A DNA stretch of 64,000 nucleotides from Flaviaestuariibacter sp. Its GTDB lineage: Bacteria > Bacteroidota > Bacteroidia > Chitinophagales > Chitinophagaceae. The stretch is from contig JAOQAI010000008.1 in NCBI GenBank assembly GCA_025963645.1, positions 1-64,000 on the forward strand, given 5' to 3'. The notes beneath the pieces are model-generated. The model did no database searches. It worked only from the letters and a program-made list of their open reading frames with translations, and was not told the origin of the DNA. Below are positions 38,101 to 44,749 of this stretch, piece by piece. Position 1 is the stretch's first letter. Every line of letters starts with the position of its first letter. A program made the position numbers and the translations under genes.

Positions 38101-38522
38101 TTCTCTTCACTTAGTGGCATAATGCCGGCAGGACCTGCACCAAAAAATTGAACGCTTAATTCATAATCGCCGGGAGGCAACGTACAGTCCTGTCCCAGTA
38201 AAGAGACGGCATTAGTGCCGCTCCAAACTTTAGTAGCGGAGCCAAAATTGGCAGCAGGCGCCGAATTGCTTGTATAAGTTCCGCATACTTTCGCCCCACC
38301 CTTTTTTATGGTCACCAGTAGTTTGCTTCCCTCCACACGAGGGTCTATTCTTCCATTGAGAAGTTTTGCGGAGGCAGAAATAGTTAATACGCCTGCCCCC
38401 CATTTTATTGTACTGGCATCAGGGTTGGGAGGCAAAGTAATGGTTATAGTAGTAATAGGGTTTGTTTGTGCACCTGTTTGTATGGAATACAACAAAAGCG
38501 TTAGCAGCAGCAGTTTTTTCAT
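32181..38522 (-). CDS. Giant exported repeat protein (2113 aa), first gene of the cluster
   Basis: A signal peptide (1-19) is followed by an Ig-like domain (about 25-150) and a second domain (155-275); both are homologous to the 284-aa protein of the cluster. Three related modules follow at about 283-397, 402-507 and 634-735; each contains DQSP/DESP, a RGNKPHF-type motif and a GKRYAW-type strand. The central 1200 residues are beta-rich with Gly/Asn turns and resemble long passenger domains. Near the C-terminus is a proline run (YPVPPPPPPNYPNPVPPP). There is no type A or B sorting domain and no LPXTG. The size and linkage to a barrel gene suggest a surface fibre, adhesin or secreted complex. 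Confidence 0.78.
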   Translation of the reverse strand: MKKLLLLTLLLYSIQTGAQTNPITTITITLPPNPDASTIKWGAGVLTISASAKLLNGRIDPRVEGSKLLVTIKKGGAKVCGTYTSNSAPAANFGSATKVWSGTNAVSLLGQDCTLPPGDYELSVQFFGAGPAGIMPLSEEKSKSFTIRATEQQTYQAPQAIAPANGTVLTEIDFKKPLTFRWTPVVPRPHEGVTYRLKVWQLMEGQSAGQAVIQQPILGNDVGQDATQFTIRNINFAPCEPPYTCNFIWNVQALNRDGKPIGGTNGTSEAFKITVQPVNDPPSMLTLISPANSAELSATDKPKFSWLHQGAPKGAPTFYKIKIVEIKGDQSPESAMRGNKPHFEKDSLVNYVFQYPETALHFEEGKRYAWRMEAKRNSPNDYVKRPESEINEFVVLPSAKNKITLTTPSNKAMVTSGSGLKFDWQLSTPAPSNVTYSIKIFEIEADQSPDNAIRGNKPHFERDSLIRPSFEYPLSAPGLKQGKRYAWVIQAKRAGVKITESEINEFVMASGFGCPRQSMSWSGMASELNKVSNCTVLVKACSSYSEVYTIPQHQHLWNGASSYVFSVAEQNTFIATAKQWALTNRPVGCNNSLKSIISITYFAYPIPGIPAQNKQIAFSVKYGCCAGFQNQEHRISLVSPTDGEVIPPGKAPQFSWFLSDPAPGAETDHSSGSNQLYKIKIVEIKGDESPEEALRSNKPHFEKDSLIRLSFEYPSSAPKFINGKSYAWNVETSDQQRKSGAENKRMSNAGSFSTGNGNKKSLALDSTTNSTDTTAQNPPLPPGPAGAANVGDTIRAGFDGEFLIAVTQMTTETDGSLTGKGTVTVNWLSTNIAVEFSKIRIDTTKRLTAGGIVTEKTSGVNYIQSWLTANATAVASTIPLDGVVNWTNNTVDNVVSWVNNNNFGLPPFKYQSNIAAPPIPPNSLKMPFGIEFDDADDKLMITEIIFKPNVSKVNFLVQKKFTKGVTDYKLGFAGKYFEIHPRRIDFSNGRVELVEDINVPNLVSDPKMKFTFKKGVTQTGCFVEWDSTGLKSVSLGMDVKFTRDWLLPVPTSNDSVKAVISGIGSSFKDILLTGSLPHCEIVGAKGTKLLADSICLDLSQTRNASAMYFPSNYTSDTSAQGKLLWEGLYIKTLKLTLPDAWKTGTNPTQITASHTLIDDFGVTMKVKAINIITFPMGRVSDMSASLDTVQISMLKGSLTDGSAKGKLVLPISRDTITNTLKYTATFAQVGGNNNFQIAVVPTGPIDADVLKGTMTLSQTSNITALLSDTAKSIAINLDGDFDWGNKDMSVTDTATATGGAPVRKKGIKGIKMEMAFQNISITYTNNSVANTNTMSFHPGSWSFASPQKRLANFPVSIKDVYYKSLPTVATGNASIKELVRGALMIDIVANLTDDIGGSTTVGGAFAIQINTSAKKFIPKFKGVFIQDIEVHADLPAVKINGNLKMYDNDAVYGDGFLATLGVTFNAISLQANALVQFGNTVYDNNNQFYRYWRAEADVKFSPGVPFLTGVGFYGFGGGAFYNMNAITVAKTAPEVGFKYKFVPQKSSLGFKAMATIGTMPKVETFNADVSLLAQFNQNTGGLTKIDFNGDFWLAAKLDERPSAKILGGLNINYTFPTKIFNLAGALAINAAPAIATIPGNPLGVTLHIDGYNNKWYFKCGTPSNTNDVKVLNMLNLYSYFMFGNDLGNDIPNGFTTGFVSNYNSTFPGHPISNSSDGGAGLTTTGAGIATGVGIKFDKSLSTSLPSGNVRNWNFNFIMKSGAELNAALLQYSGACAGFNPVGIRGFRASGSVGFYAQMTGTLNGTVKNRNNKVTELNSLYYWNDKSFNICDIRGGGWLTGAFPNPEYFQGAIDGKVGLFDDLVDINFHKDFTYGDDCGAMAAVAGPAIVETDTIANLKNKLIQYVTPSTQFNFPLTAPIIVKYNLVPNQVFDVAEMQASGSIKNRTFKLVVTKSLEVKDASGVWIAVTHLTKANNIGEYQYYAKPPLNTGPLTLQTSMAITAITTNLNANSSNSLISTNGLFNSTLIVYPVPPPPPPNYPNPVPPPVNSLLADKDYRFIVTATLKELIGSTWNTAVTKVGSSPVTETKTKTFRTGPMQMLLAGSTGPKNNLVK
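36318..37676 (-). repeat. Three protein-level repeats inside the giant gene
   Basis: Encodes residues about 283-735 of the 2113-aa protein. Three copies of a roughly 105-residue module share SP[ED]xAxR[GS]NKPHFE[KR]DSL and GK[RS]YAW. The second and third are separated by a 125-residue Cys-containing insert. DNA-level similarity in the motif core is high (the word TCAAA[AG]TG[GA]GG is repeated), which suggests recent duplication. Confidence 0.7.
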
Positions 38523-38560
38523 TTAAGAAAAATTTTGTAAGTAATGGTTGCCTTACAAAG

Positions 38561-38582
38561 TACTCTTTTATAGCAAAGAGTA
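38561..38582. repeat. Perfect 8-bp inverted repeat upstream of the giant-protein operon
   Basis: TACTCTTT (38561-38568), six-base loop, AAAGAGTA (38575-38582). It lies about 40-60 bp upstream of the start of the 2113-aa gene, between it and the stop of the 232-aa gene. It may be an operator or a weak 3' hairpin; no T-run follows on either strand that would make a strong terminator. Confidence 0.4.
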
Positions 38583-38800
38583 AAACACCCGCTGAGCAAC
38601 GACTTAGGTTCGTTGTGCAAACAATAATAATGAGTGAGTAAACGGTAAAGCAAGAAACGGCTTTCTTTACTGCGTGAAACCTTAAATCAATATAATAAAC
38701 AGCCGCGCAATGATATGATGGTAAAAGAAAGATAGGTGCAGATAGATAATAGCTTTTGCGTTATTCGCTTGGATACAGGCACCTACGCTTTTCTTGATAC

Positions 38801-39499
38801 TTAATTAATATCAGATTCCTTTAAATCCAACATTACCTGCCCCGGATCGTGGAAAAGCACAGTGCCGTCTTTTTCTTTGGTATATAAAAAAGCGATAAGT
38901 TTAAAGTATCGTTGTTGCTTACCGCTCAACATTTCTTTCCTGGCTTTAGCATAGGTGGCTTTTACTTCTTTGATCGTGCTTTTTTCGTCGCCGTCAGGAA
39001 ATCGCTTTATTAATGCCTGCGCCCAAAGCATAGCTGCGGCTTCAGAATTAGCTAATACGCCATCCTCCCACAGTTCGGCAGCGTACTTATTTTTTCCAAG
39101 GGAAAGTATCCGAAGATCAGATTCGGTTACCAAAGTTTTTTGATCTTTTTTTATAAGGTCATTATAAAGCATCATAAATGTTCCAAAATCAAAATGGACC
39201 TGTGCATTGTAATCGCGTAACGAATTCATAAAGAGGTTTTGGTAATACTCTTGCCGCTCTTCTGGCAAGGATCTTAACCTTTTTGAGATCGATCTGTTTC
39301 GTTCGCTTGCAGTATCTGCAAATGTAGCAGACTGCACCAAATCGTTTATAAGTCTTCCTTTGATGGAAAGATATACCGGATCATTTTTGGTAAGATAAAC
39401 AGGTGTGGCTTTTTTACTTTTCACTGTAGACTGGGCTTGCATAATAGTTGACATTTGCGTAAGGGCCAACAGCAATAACAAACTGAAAAGTTTTTGCAT
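38801..39499 (-). CDS. Secreted protein of unknown function
   Basis: A 232-aa protein with a signal peptide (1-22, ending QAQ). The mature part is mainly helical and charged (RSLPEERQEYYQNLF; EVKATYAKARKEMLSGKQQRY). It has no Cys and no known motif. It lies on the same strand as the giant-protein cluster, 278 bp away, and 131 bp after the WG-repeat lipoprotein gene. It may be a periplasmic accessory of either; no function can be assigned. Confidence 0.6.
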   Translation of the reverse strand: MQKLFSLLLLLALTQMSTIMQAQSTVKSKKATPVYLTKNDPVYLSIKGRLINDLVQSATFADTASERNRSISKRLRSLPEERQEYYQNLFMNSLRDYNAQVHFDFGTFMMLYNDLIKKDQKTLVTESDLRILSLGKNKYAAELWEDGVLANSEAAAMLWAQALIKRFPDGDEKSTIKEVKATYAKARKEMLSGKQQRYFKLIAFLYTKEKDGTVLFHDPGQVMLDLKESDIN

Positions 39500-39630
39500 A
39501 GCATTGGTTTAATGATGAGTCTTCAATGTAAAGTAGTTGAAGTCAGCGGAAACAGATCTAAGCCTGAGCAAATAGCCCCTTTAACTGTGTGTATGACGCC
39601 TTTCGGCGATTAAAAGGAAAATCGAAAGTC

Positions 39631-40158
39631 TTAATTAGTGTCGGATATCCGCTTGCCTGTTTTGTCAATATAGAACCATTTGCTACTAACCCATTCCTTA
39701 TGCTCACCGGCAGACTTAACCCTACAGTCGGTGCTTACCTTCGCATGCCCGTTTTCAAATGGAAAGGCACAATGAAACTGTGGGCTAATAATGATTTTTC
39801 CTGTAGCGGCATCCGCAAAACCAATTTTTTCATTTTCCACTATCCTAAAAAAACCTTCAGAAACTTCATCAGGACCATTGTCAAACGAGTAGACTTCATA
39901 CAGTCGTTTTTCTTGCCTGTCAATGGCTATTAACCCGGTATCCTGGCTAACTACAATGGCATAGGTTCTGAAAGTATCGGTATAACAGTAGTCATATTTC
40001 CCGGGCGGAATTATAATTTTTCCAGTCGTATCCTTATACCCATATTGCTCTTTGGGATCATCATAAAACAATAGCAAGTAGCTATTTGATTCTTTTTGCG
40101 AACATCCTGTAAATAATACAAGAGATGCTACTACGAGACAAAACAACCTATTCCGCAT
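39631..40158 (-). CDS. WG-repeat lipoprotein
   Basis: A 175-aa lipoprotein (lipobox LFTGC, Cys19). It contains WG-type repeats: GYKDTTGKIIIPPGKYDYCY, GLIAIDRQEK, GFADAATGKIIISPQFHCAF and a final WFYIDKTGKRI. The pattern of G-[FY]-x-D-x-x-G-K-x-x-[IV]-x-P is the hallmark. Such proteins are common surface or periplasmic lipoproteins of unknown role in Bacteroidota. It precedes the 232-aa secreted gene on the same strand and is divergent from the LytTR regulator gene. Confidence 0.75.
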   Translation of the reverse strand: MRNRLFCLVVASLVLFTGCSQKESNSYLLLFYDDPKEQYGYKDTTGKIIIPPGKYDYCYTDTFRTYAIVVSQDTGLIAIDRQEKRLYEVYSFDNGPDEVSEGFFRIVENEKIGFADAATGKIIISPQFHCAFPFENGHAKVSTDCRVKSAGEHKEWVSSKWFYIDKTGKRISDTN

Positions 40159-40175
40159 AAAATATTTTTTAACCC

Positions 40176-40203
40176 CATCCGGTTTCTTTTAATAGACCGG
40201 ATG
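40176..40203. repeat. Inverted repeat upstream of the WG-repeat gene
   Basis: CATCCGGT (40176-40183) and ACCGGATG (40196-40203) are perfect 8-bp arms with a 12-bp spacer. They lie 18 bp upstream of the WG-repeat start, in the divergent gap with the LytTR regulator. It may be an operator or a hairpin in the leader. Confidence 0.4.
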
Positions 40204-40548
40204 ATGAAGTCCCAATTAAAACCTGCCACAGAAAAAGAATCGTAAAGACATAATTTAAGTTTGGTGGCAGAAGTTATGAATTATAACGCAAACGGATTAT
40301 TTGCCGTTGCAAGGTTATAGCGATTATGGCCGGGGAAGTACTATAACCTATAGAGTATGTTTCTTACCTGCTAAAGTTTAAGACAGCCCTCTTGCAACAG
40401 CATGCAGTTCAAGTTGGTTAAGCAAGTGAAAGGCTTAGGATAATCATTCTACATATCAAGAGAGATTAGACCTGTTTATTCTTTTACGGCTCCGCTAACT
40501 CGGTCGTTAGCTACAATACGCAGCCAATGAGACCATTTGCTCATTTGC
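40204..40548. other. Intergenic DNA upstream of the LytTR regulator
   Basis: No ORF or hairpin of note between the inverted repeat and the candidate promoter of the response regulator. Confidence 0.35.
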
Positions 40549-40579
40549 TTGCTGGCCCTGCAGGTAAATCTTATCTTTC
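40549..40579 (+). promoter_or_regulatory. Probable promoter of the LytTR/histidine-kinase operon
   Basis: TTG at 40549-40551 and TATCTTTC at 40572-40579 with a 20-bp spacer fit the Bacteroidota TTG / TAnnTTTG pattern with one mismatch. The start codon is 17 bp downstream. Confidence 0.45.
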
Positions 40580-40595
40580 AATAATAAGCACTTGA

Positions 40596-41372
40596 ATGAT
40601 TAGGGCATTGATCGTTGATGACGAAGAAAAAAATATTACCAATCTTGCGTTTCTCCTTCAACAGGACTGCGAAGGAATTGAGGTGGCTGGGCACGCCAGG
40701 AGCGCTTCCGAAGCCAGAAGCTGGCTACGGGTAAACAAGGTTGATGTCATCTTTCTTGATATAAACATGCCTATTGAATCAGGTTTCGATTTGCTTGACA
40801 GTATTCCCCAAAGAGATTTTCAAGTTGTTTTTGTCACTGCTTACGACGAATATGCGCTGAGAGCAATCAAGGCAAGCGCCCTCGACTATTTACTTAAGCC
40901 GGTAAAGATTGAGGAATTGCAGCAAGCCGTGCAAAAGATCAAAAGAGAGTTGTCGAACCCGGCCAGCGGGGAGAAGAATACAGAGCTACTGAAAAATCTT
41001 TTGCTTTCGGTGCATAAAAAAGCAATGCCGGTTAAAATTGCATTACCCCATCTTGGGGGCATTAGTTTTATTGAGGTAATTGATATTGTTTCTTTACAAG
41101 CAGACAGCAATTATACAGTCATTCATCTGAAAAATATGCAAAAGCATGTGATCACCAAGACCTTGAAAGACTTTGAAGAGATTATGGATCCGATGCAATT
41201 TGCCCGTATTCATAAATCCACCATTGTAAACCTCAATTACGTAAAAGAATATACAACAACTGATGGCGGGGTTGTGAAAATGGCGGATGGAACGCAATGG
41301 AGTATCAGCCGCCGTCAGCTGGATTCTTTTTTAGAAAAAATCAAGAATACTAGTTTAATGTTTGGTAAATGA
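40596..41372 (+). CDS. LytTR-family response regulator
   Basis: A 258-aa protein. The receiver domain (1-120) has the acidic pocket in IVDDEE (Asp8/Asp9), the phospho-acceptor Asp55 in VDVIFLDINMP, Thr in FVTAYDEYAL and Lys in LLKPVK. The LytTR DNA-binding domain spans about 150-250 (IVSLQADSNYTVIHLKN, FARIHKSTIVNLNYV). It pairs with the histidine kinase that starts 12 bp after its stop, in the same reading frame. Such LytS/LytR-like pairs commonly control surface or cell-envelope genes; the nearby exported-protein genes are candidates, but target is unknown. Confidence 0.93.
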   Translation: MIRALIVDDEEKNITNLAFLLQQDCEGIEVAGHARSASEARSWLRVNKVDVIFLDINMPIESGFDLLDSIPQRDFQVVFVTAYDEYALRAIKASALDYLLKPVKIEELQQAVQKIKRELSNPASGEKNTELLKNLLLSVHKKAMPVKIALPHLGGISFIEVIDIVSLQADSNYTVIHLKNMQKHVITKTLKDFEEIMDPMQFARIHKSTIVNLNYVKEYTTTDGGVVKMADGTQWSISRRQLDSFLEKIKNTSLMFGK

Positions 41373-41384
41373 GTAATCTTACTT

Positions 41385-44360
41385 GTGCGAAGTTCTTTCC
41401 TCCTGACATGCTTCTTAATATTTAACCTGGTTTCTTTTAGCCAACAGCACAAGTATGCTTCTTTCTCTATGCAAGATGGCTTACCTAGTAATATGGTTTA
41501 CCGCTGCCTGGAAGATGATGATGGTTTTTTATGGATCGCGACAGATGCAGGGATAGCCCGGTTTGATGGAAAACGTTTCCAGGTTTTTACCACAGCGCAT
41601 GGCTTGCCGGACAATGAAGTGCTTGCCGTTGTAAAGGAAAAGGATGGTACTGTATGGGTAAACTGCTTTAAACAAGGACCCGCTTACTTCGACAAGGTTC
41701 AAAACCGATTCATTAAAGCCCCCACAGATTCTAATTCACTCAAAGCTCCCGGCACCTATATCAGCTACATGCACACGTTGGAAAAGGGTGGTGTGATGTA
41801 TATCAACACCACTTCGGCGAACATTTATAAGAACAGGAAACCTATACCCGATAGGAACTACAGACCAGATTTTCATTTCCAGGTAAAAGAAAACGACGAT
41901 GGTTCTGAGATCAGGCTGGGGTTCAAGAACACATCAACTAATCCTAGAATATCCCACTTCAAATTTATTCACCAACGGCTGGGTAAAACCATCGACAGTT
42001 TGATAGTGGGTGAGCAAATCGATGGTTTCACTCCGCCTGCTATTAATGACGGGTTTCTTTACTTGTTTTACGGGGCTACGAACAAATGTTTTGTTTACAA
42101 GAACTTCCAAACCGGTCCCATCCGGTATACACTTGATTCATTGACGGTTCCTTCCACGATTGCCAACTATTCCTTCACCGCAACTTCTATTTACCTGCTT
42201 TGCACTTCGGGCAAAATATATGTCTTTAACAAAAAAACACTTCGACTCGTTCGTGTGGTGGAAGGCGATTATTTAGCCAATTCTTTTCTGGATGACAGCC
42301 AGGGGAATATCTGGATATCTACGATTGATAAAGGGGTATTAGTATACCGGAAAAACCAACTCAGGTCATTACCGATTCCGTCTACGTTTACGCATACGAA
42401 TTTCATCAGCATAGCCAGGAAGACGGATGGCACTATCATGGCAGGAAACTATTACGGCGAAGTGATCGAGGCGGGCGACGGGAAATTTAAAGTACATCAA
42501 CTATTTCAAAAACTGCCTTCCAGGCAAAGAAAAATTATCATAGCCCATAATAAAATATTTACCTTTTCTGAAGATGGTATTAAGATAAACTTTAAATCCC
42601 CACTGACTTATAAAGCCGCCTATCACCATATCACAGGCAAAACTGCTATCCTTTATAATGACAGTATCATTTTAGCGGGTTTACCCTCGGGGTTAATGAA
42701 GCTGAACGCAATTACTGAGACGGCTACACCTCTAAATACACTTCTAAAAAGGGTAACTTGTATTGCCCGCCTTCGCGATGGGATGGTATACTTCGGGTCA
42801 ACGGATGGATTGTACAAATATGACCTAAAAAAAGATTTAACCATTAAGATCCTGTCTGAAATTCCGCTATTAAAAGAGCGGATCGCAACCATGTGCGCTA
42901 CCCCGGATGATATATTATGGGTAGGCACTGCATCAAAAGGTGTAATCGGTATCCGGGATGAAAAGATCATTGCTTACATCACCGCCAGCAACAGCATCAT
43001 CAACAATTCCTGCCGCAGTATAGTACCAGGCAAGCGAGGCGAAATATGGTTAGGTACAGAGCAAGGAATTAGCGGGATCAGGTATTCCCTTACCAGTGAA
43101 AGGATGAAGTTCTCCGCTAGAAACTTATCTATGAGTGATGGACTTACCAGCAATGCTATAAACGAGATATTATTTCACTCCGACACGTTGTATGCAGCCA
43201 CCGCGAATGGCATTTCGGTATTACCGGCCACTATGGTAGCAAAGCCCTATGAGATTCCGGTACGCATCATTAATATCACCATCGACCAGCGAGATACAGC
43301 AATCTATAACAAATACCACCTGCCTGCGGGAAGAAAAAACATAAAGCTGCTTTTTGCAGCCATTGAGCTCAATGGTCATTTTAAAAATCTCGAATACTCA
43401 CTGGATAATCACCAGACATGGATTCCGCTTAATGATAATGCTCTTGACCTGGAATTAAATTATGGTGAGCATACCCTTTCCGTAAGGGCTGTGGACCAGA
43501 ACGGTAATGTGAGCAAGGACATCTTGGAAATAGAATTTCATATTGCTACACCCTACCACAAAAGGGCCTGGTTCTGGATCCTTGTGGCTTTGATATTGCA
43601 GTTCTTAACCGTCATTATTGCAGTAAATTGGCTAAAGACCCGGAAAAGATCAAGATTGGCTAAGCAGATTGCGGGTGTTCAAAATGCATCGTTGGAACAA
43701 CAGGCATTTACCTCGCTGATGAATCCTCATTTTATGTTCAATGCACTAAATAGTGTGCAACATTACATCAACCTGCAGGACAGGCAAAACGCTAACAGGT
43801 ACCTGACTGATTTAGCATCGCTGATACGAAAAAATTTTGAGGCGGCTCAGCACTCTTTCATACCCCTGGAACAGGAAATTGAAAATATTGAAATATACCT
43901 AAGGCTGGAACAAATGCGTTTTGCGGGTAGGCTTCAGTACGAAATAAATATTGCAGAAAAGGTCGATATGGACCAATGGATGATTCCAACAATGATCCTT
44001 CAGCCTTTATTGGAAAATGCGCTGTTACATGGATTAATGCCTTCATCAATTAGCGGGAAGCTGACAGTAGAAATAAAGGAAATTAAAAATTTTTTAGAAC
44101 TCTCTATTACAGATAATGGTATAGGCTTGAAGAGAAGTGCTGCCGCGAGAGAACTGTCGGGGCACAAAAGCAGGGGAACGGAACTTATTCAAAAAAGGAT
44201 TGCTGCCTTAAGTCATTTTGCTGCGCAACCCGTTTCCATTGCTATGAGTCCGGCTTTTGATAATGTGCGCAATCCCGGAAATAAAGTGATCATTCTTATT
44301 CCCTGTGAACTGTACCCCACTTGGTATAAAGCTCATCAACGTGGAATGATCCCAGCTTAA
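41385..44360 (+). CDS. Propeller-type sensor histidine kinase (LytS/YehU class)
   Basis: A 991-aa protein from a GTG at 41385; the preceding gene's TGA is the in-frame stop five codons upstream, and no ATG is available. A signal peptide (1-20) leads into a beta-propeller (about 25-620; MQDGLPSNMVYRCLEDDDGF, DDSQGNIWISTIDKGVLV) and a Y_Y_Y-type domain (about 640-725). A membrane helix lies at about 730-755. The kinase part has His782 in NPHFMFNAL, Asn878 in QPLLENALLHG and the G-box DNGIGL at 910-915, as in the His_kinase family PF06580. It is the partner of the LytTR regulator. Confidence 0.93.
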   Translation: MRSSFLLTCFLIFNLVSFSQQHKYASFSMQDGLPSNMVYRCLEDDDGFLWIATDAGIARFDGKRFQVFTTAHGLPDNEVLAVVKEKDGTVWVNCFKQGPAYFDKVQNRFIKAPTDSNSLKAPGTYISYMHTLEKGGVMYINTTSANIYKNRKPIPDRNYRPDFHFQVKENDDGSEIRLGFKNTSTNPRISHFKFIHQRLGKTIDSLIVGEQIDGFTPPAINDGFLYLFYGATNKCFVYKNFQTGPIRYTLDSLTVPSTIANYSFTATSIYLLCTSGKIYVFNKKTLRLVRVVEGDYLANSFLDDSQGNIWISTIDKGVLVYRKNQLRSLPIPSTFTHTNFISIARKTDGTIMAGNYYGEVIEAGDGKFKVHQLFQKLPSRQRKIIIAHNKIFTFSEDGIKINFKSPLTYKAAYHHITGKTAILYNDSIILAGLPSGLMKLNAITETATPLNTLLKRVTCIARLRDGMVYFGSTDGLYKYDLKKDLTIKILSEIPLLKERIATMCATPDDILWVGTASKGVIGIRDEKIIAYITASNSIINNSCRSIVPGKRGEIWLGTEQGISGIRYSLTSERMKFSARNLSMSDGLTSNAINEILFHSDTLYAATANGISVLPATMVAKPYEIPVRIINITIDQRDTAIYNKYHLPAGRKNIKLLFAAIELNGHFKNLEYSLDNHQTWIPLNDNALDLELNYGEHTLSVRAVDQNGNVSKDILEIEFHIATPYHKRAWFWILVALILQFLTVIIAVNWLKTRKRSRLAKQIAGVQNASLEQQAFTSLMNPHFMFNALNSVQHYINLQDRQNANRYLTDLASLIRKNFEAAQHSFIPLEQEIENIEIYLRLEQMRFAGRLQYEINIAEKVDMDQWMIPTMILQPLLENALLHGLMPSSISGKLTVEIKEIKNFLELSITDNGIGLKRSAAARELSGHKSRGTELIQKRIAALSHFAAQPVSIAMSPAFDNVRNPGNKVIILIPCELYPTWYKAHQRGMIPA

Positions 44361-44381
44361 CTGTGATGCTTTTGAAACTTA

Positions 44382-44398
44382 ACGGGACTAAAGCCCGT
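44382..44398. repeat. Short REP-like palindrome
   Basis: ACGGG, seven-base loop ACTAAAG, CCCGT, just after the kinase stop codon. Palindromes of this ACGG..CTAAAG..CCGT kind are common intergenic repeats in Bacteroidota. It may act as a weak terminator (CCTTTT follows shortly). Confidence 0.35.
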
Positions 44399-44465
44399 CC
44401 TGCCTTTTAAATGTTACTCCGCTACTTGTTATCCGCTACAGTTTTTTTGCAATAAGGGGGTATTT

Positions 44466-44573
44466 ATGCCAGTAACTCGGCCTATAGAAAAAGGGAGCAC
44501 GAGTCAAGTGGATACTAAAGTTGAAAAGTCGAACCGGTTGCTGGAAGATTTGCTCCTTTTATTGCGCATGTAG
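44466..44573 (+). CDS. Possible 35-codon ORF or gene remnant
   Basis: ATG at 44466, preceded by AAGGGGG, opens 35 codons ending in a leucine-rich helix (RLLEDLLLLLRM). The same C-terminal pattern (ALEDLQLLLRI) closes a 26-codon ORF at 6215-6295. Similar endings at two unrelated sites suggest either a small gene family or decayed copies of one gene. No function is known. Confidence 0.25.
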   Translation: MPVTRPIEKGSTSQVDTKVEKSNRLLEDLLLLLRM

Positions 44574-44749
44574 TATTGATCATCAATCAAATAACTAATC
44601 TTAAAGCATTATTCCCTGGGTCCTAAACAAGTTCCATTTTGCATTTTAAGGGAATATCTAAGGATAAAAACATACTAATTCCCATCCCCTTTTAGCTCAA
44701 GAAGCACTTAATACTTGTGATACCACAGGAGATCTTATCCTACCTACTA
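44574..44749. other. Intergenic region, nothing recognised
   Basis: Lies between the small ORF and the convergent MFS gene; no hairpin with a T-run and no further ORF is seen. Confidence 0.3.
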
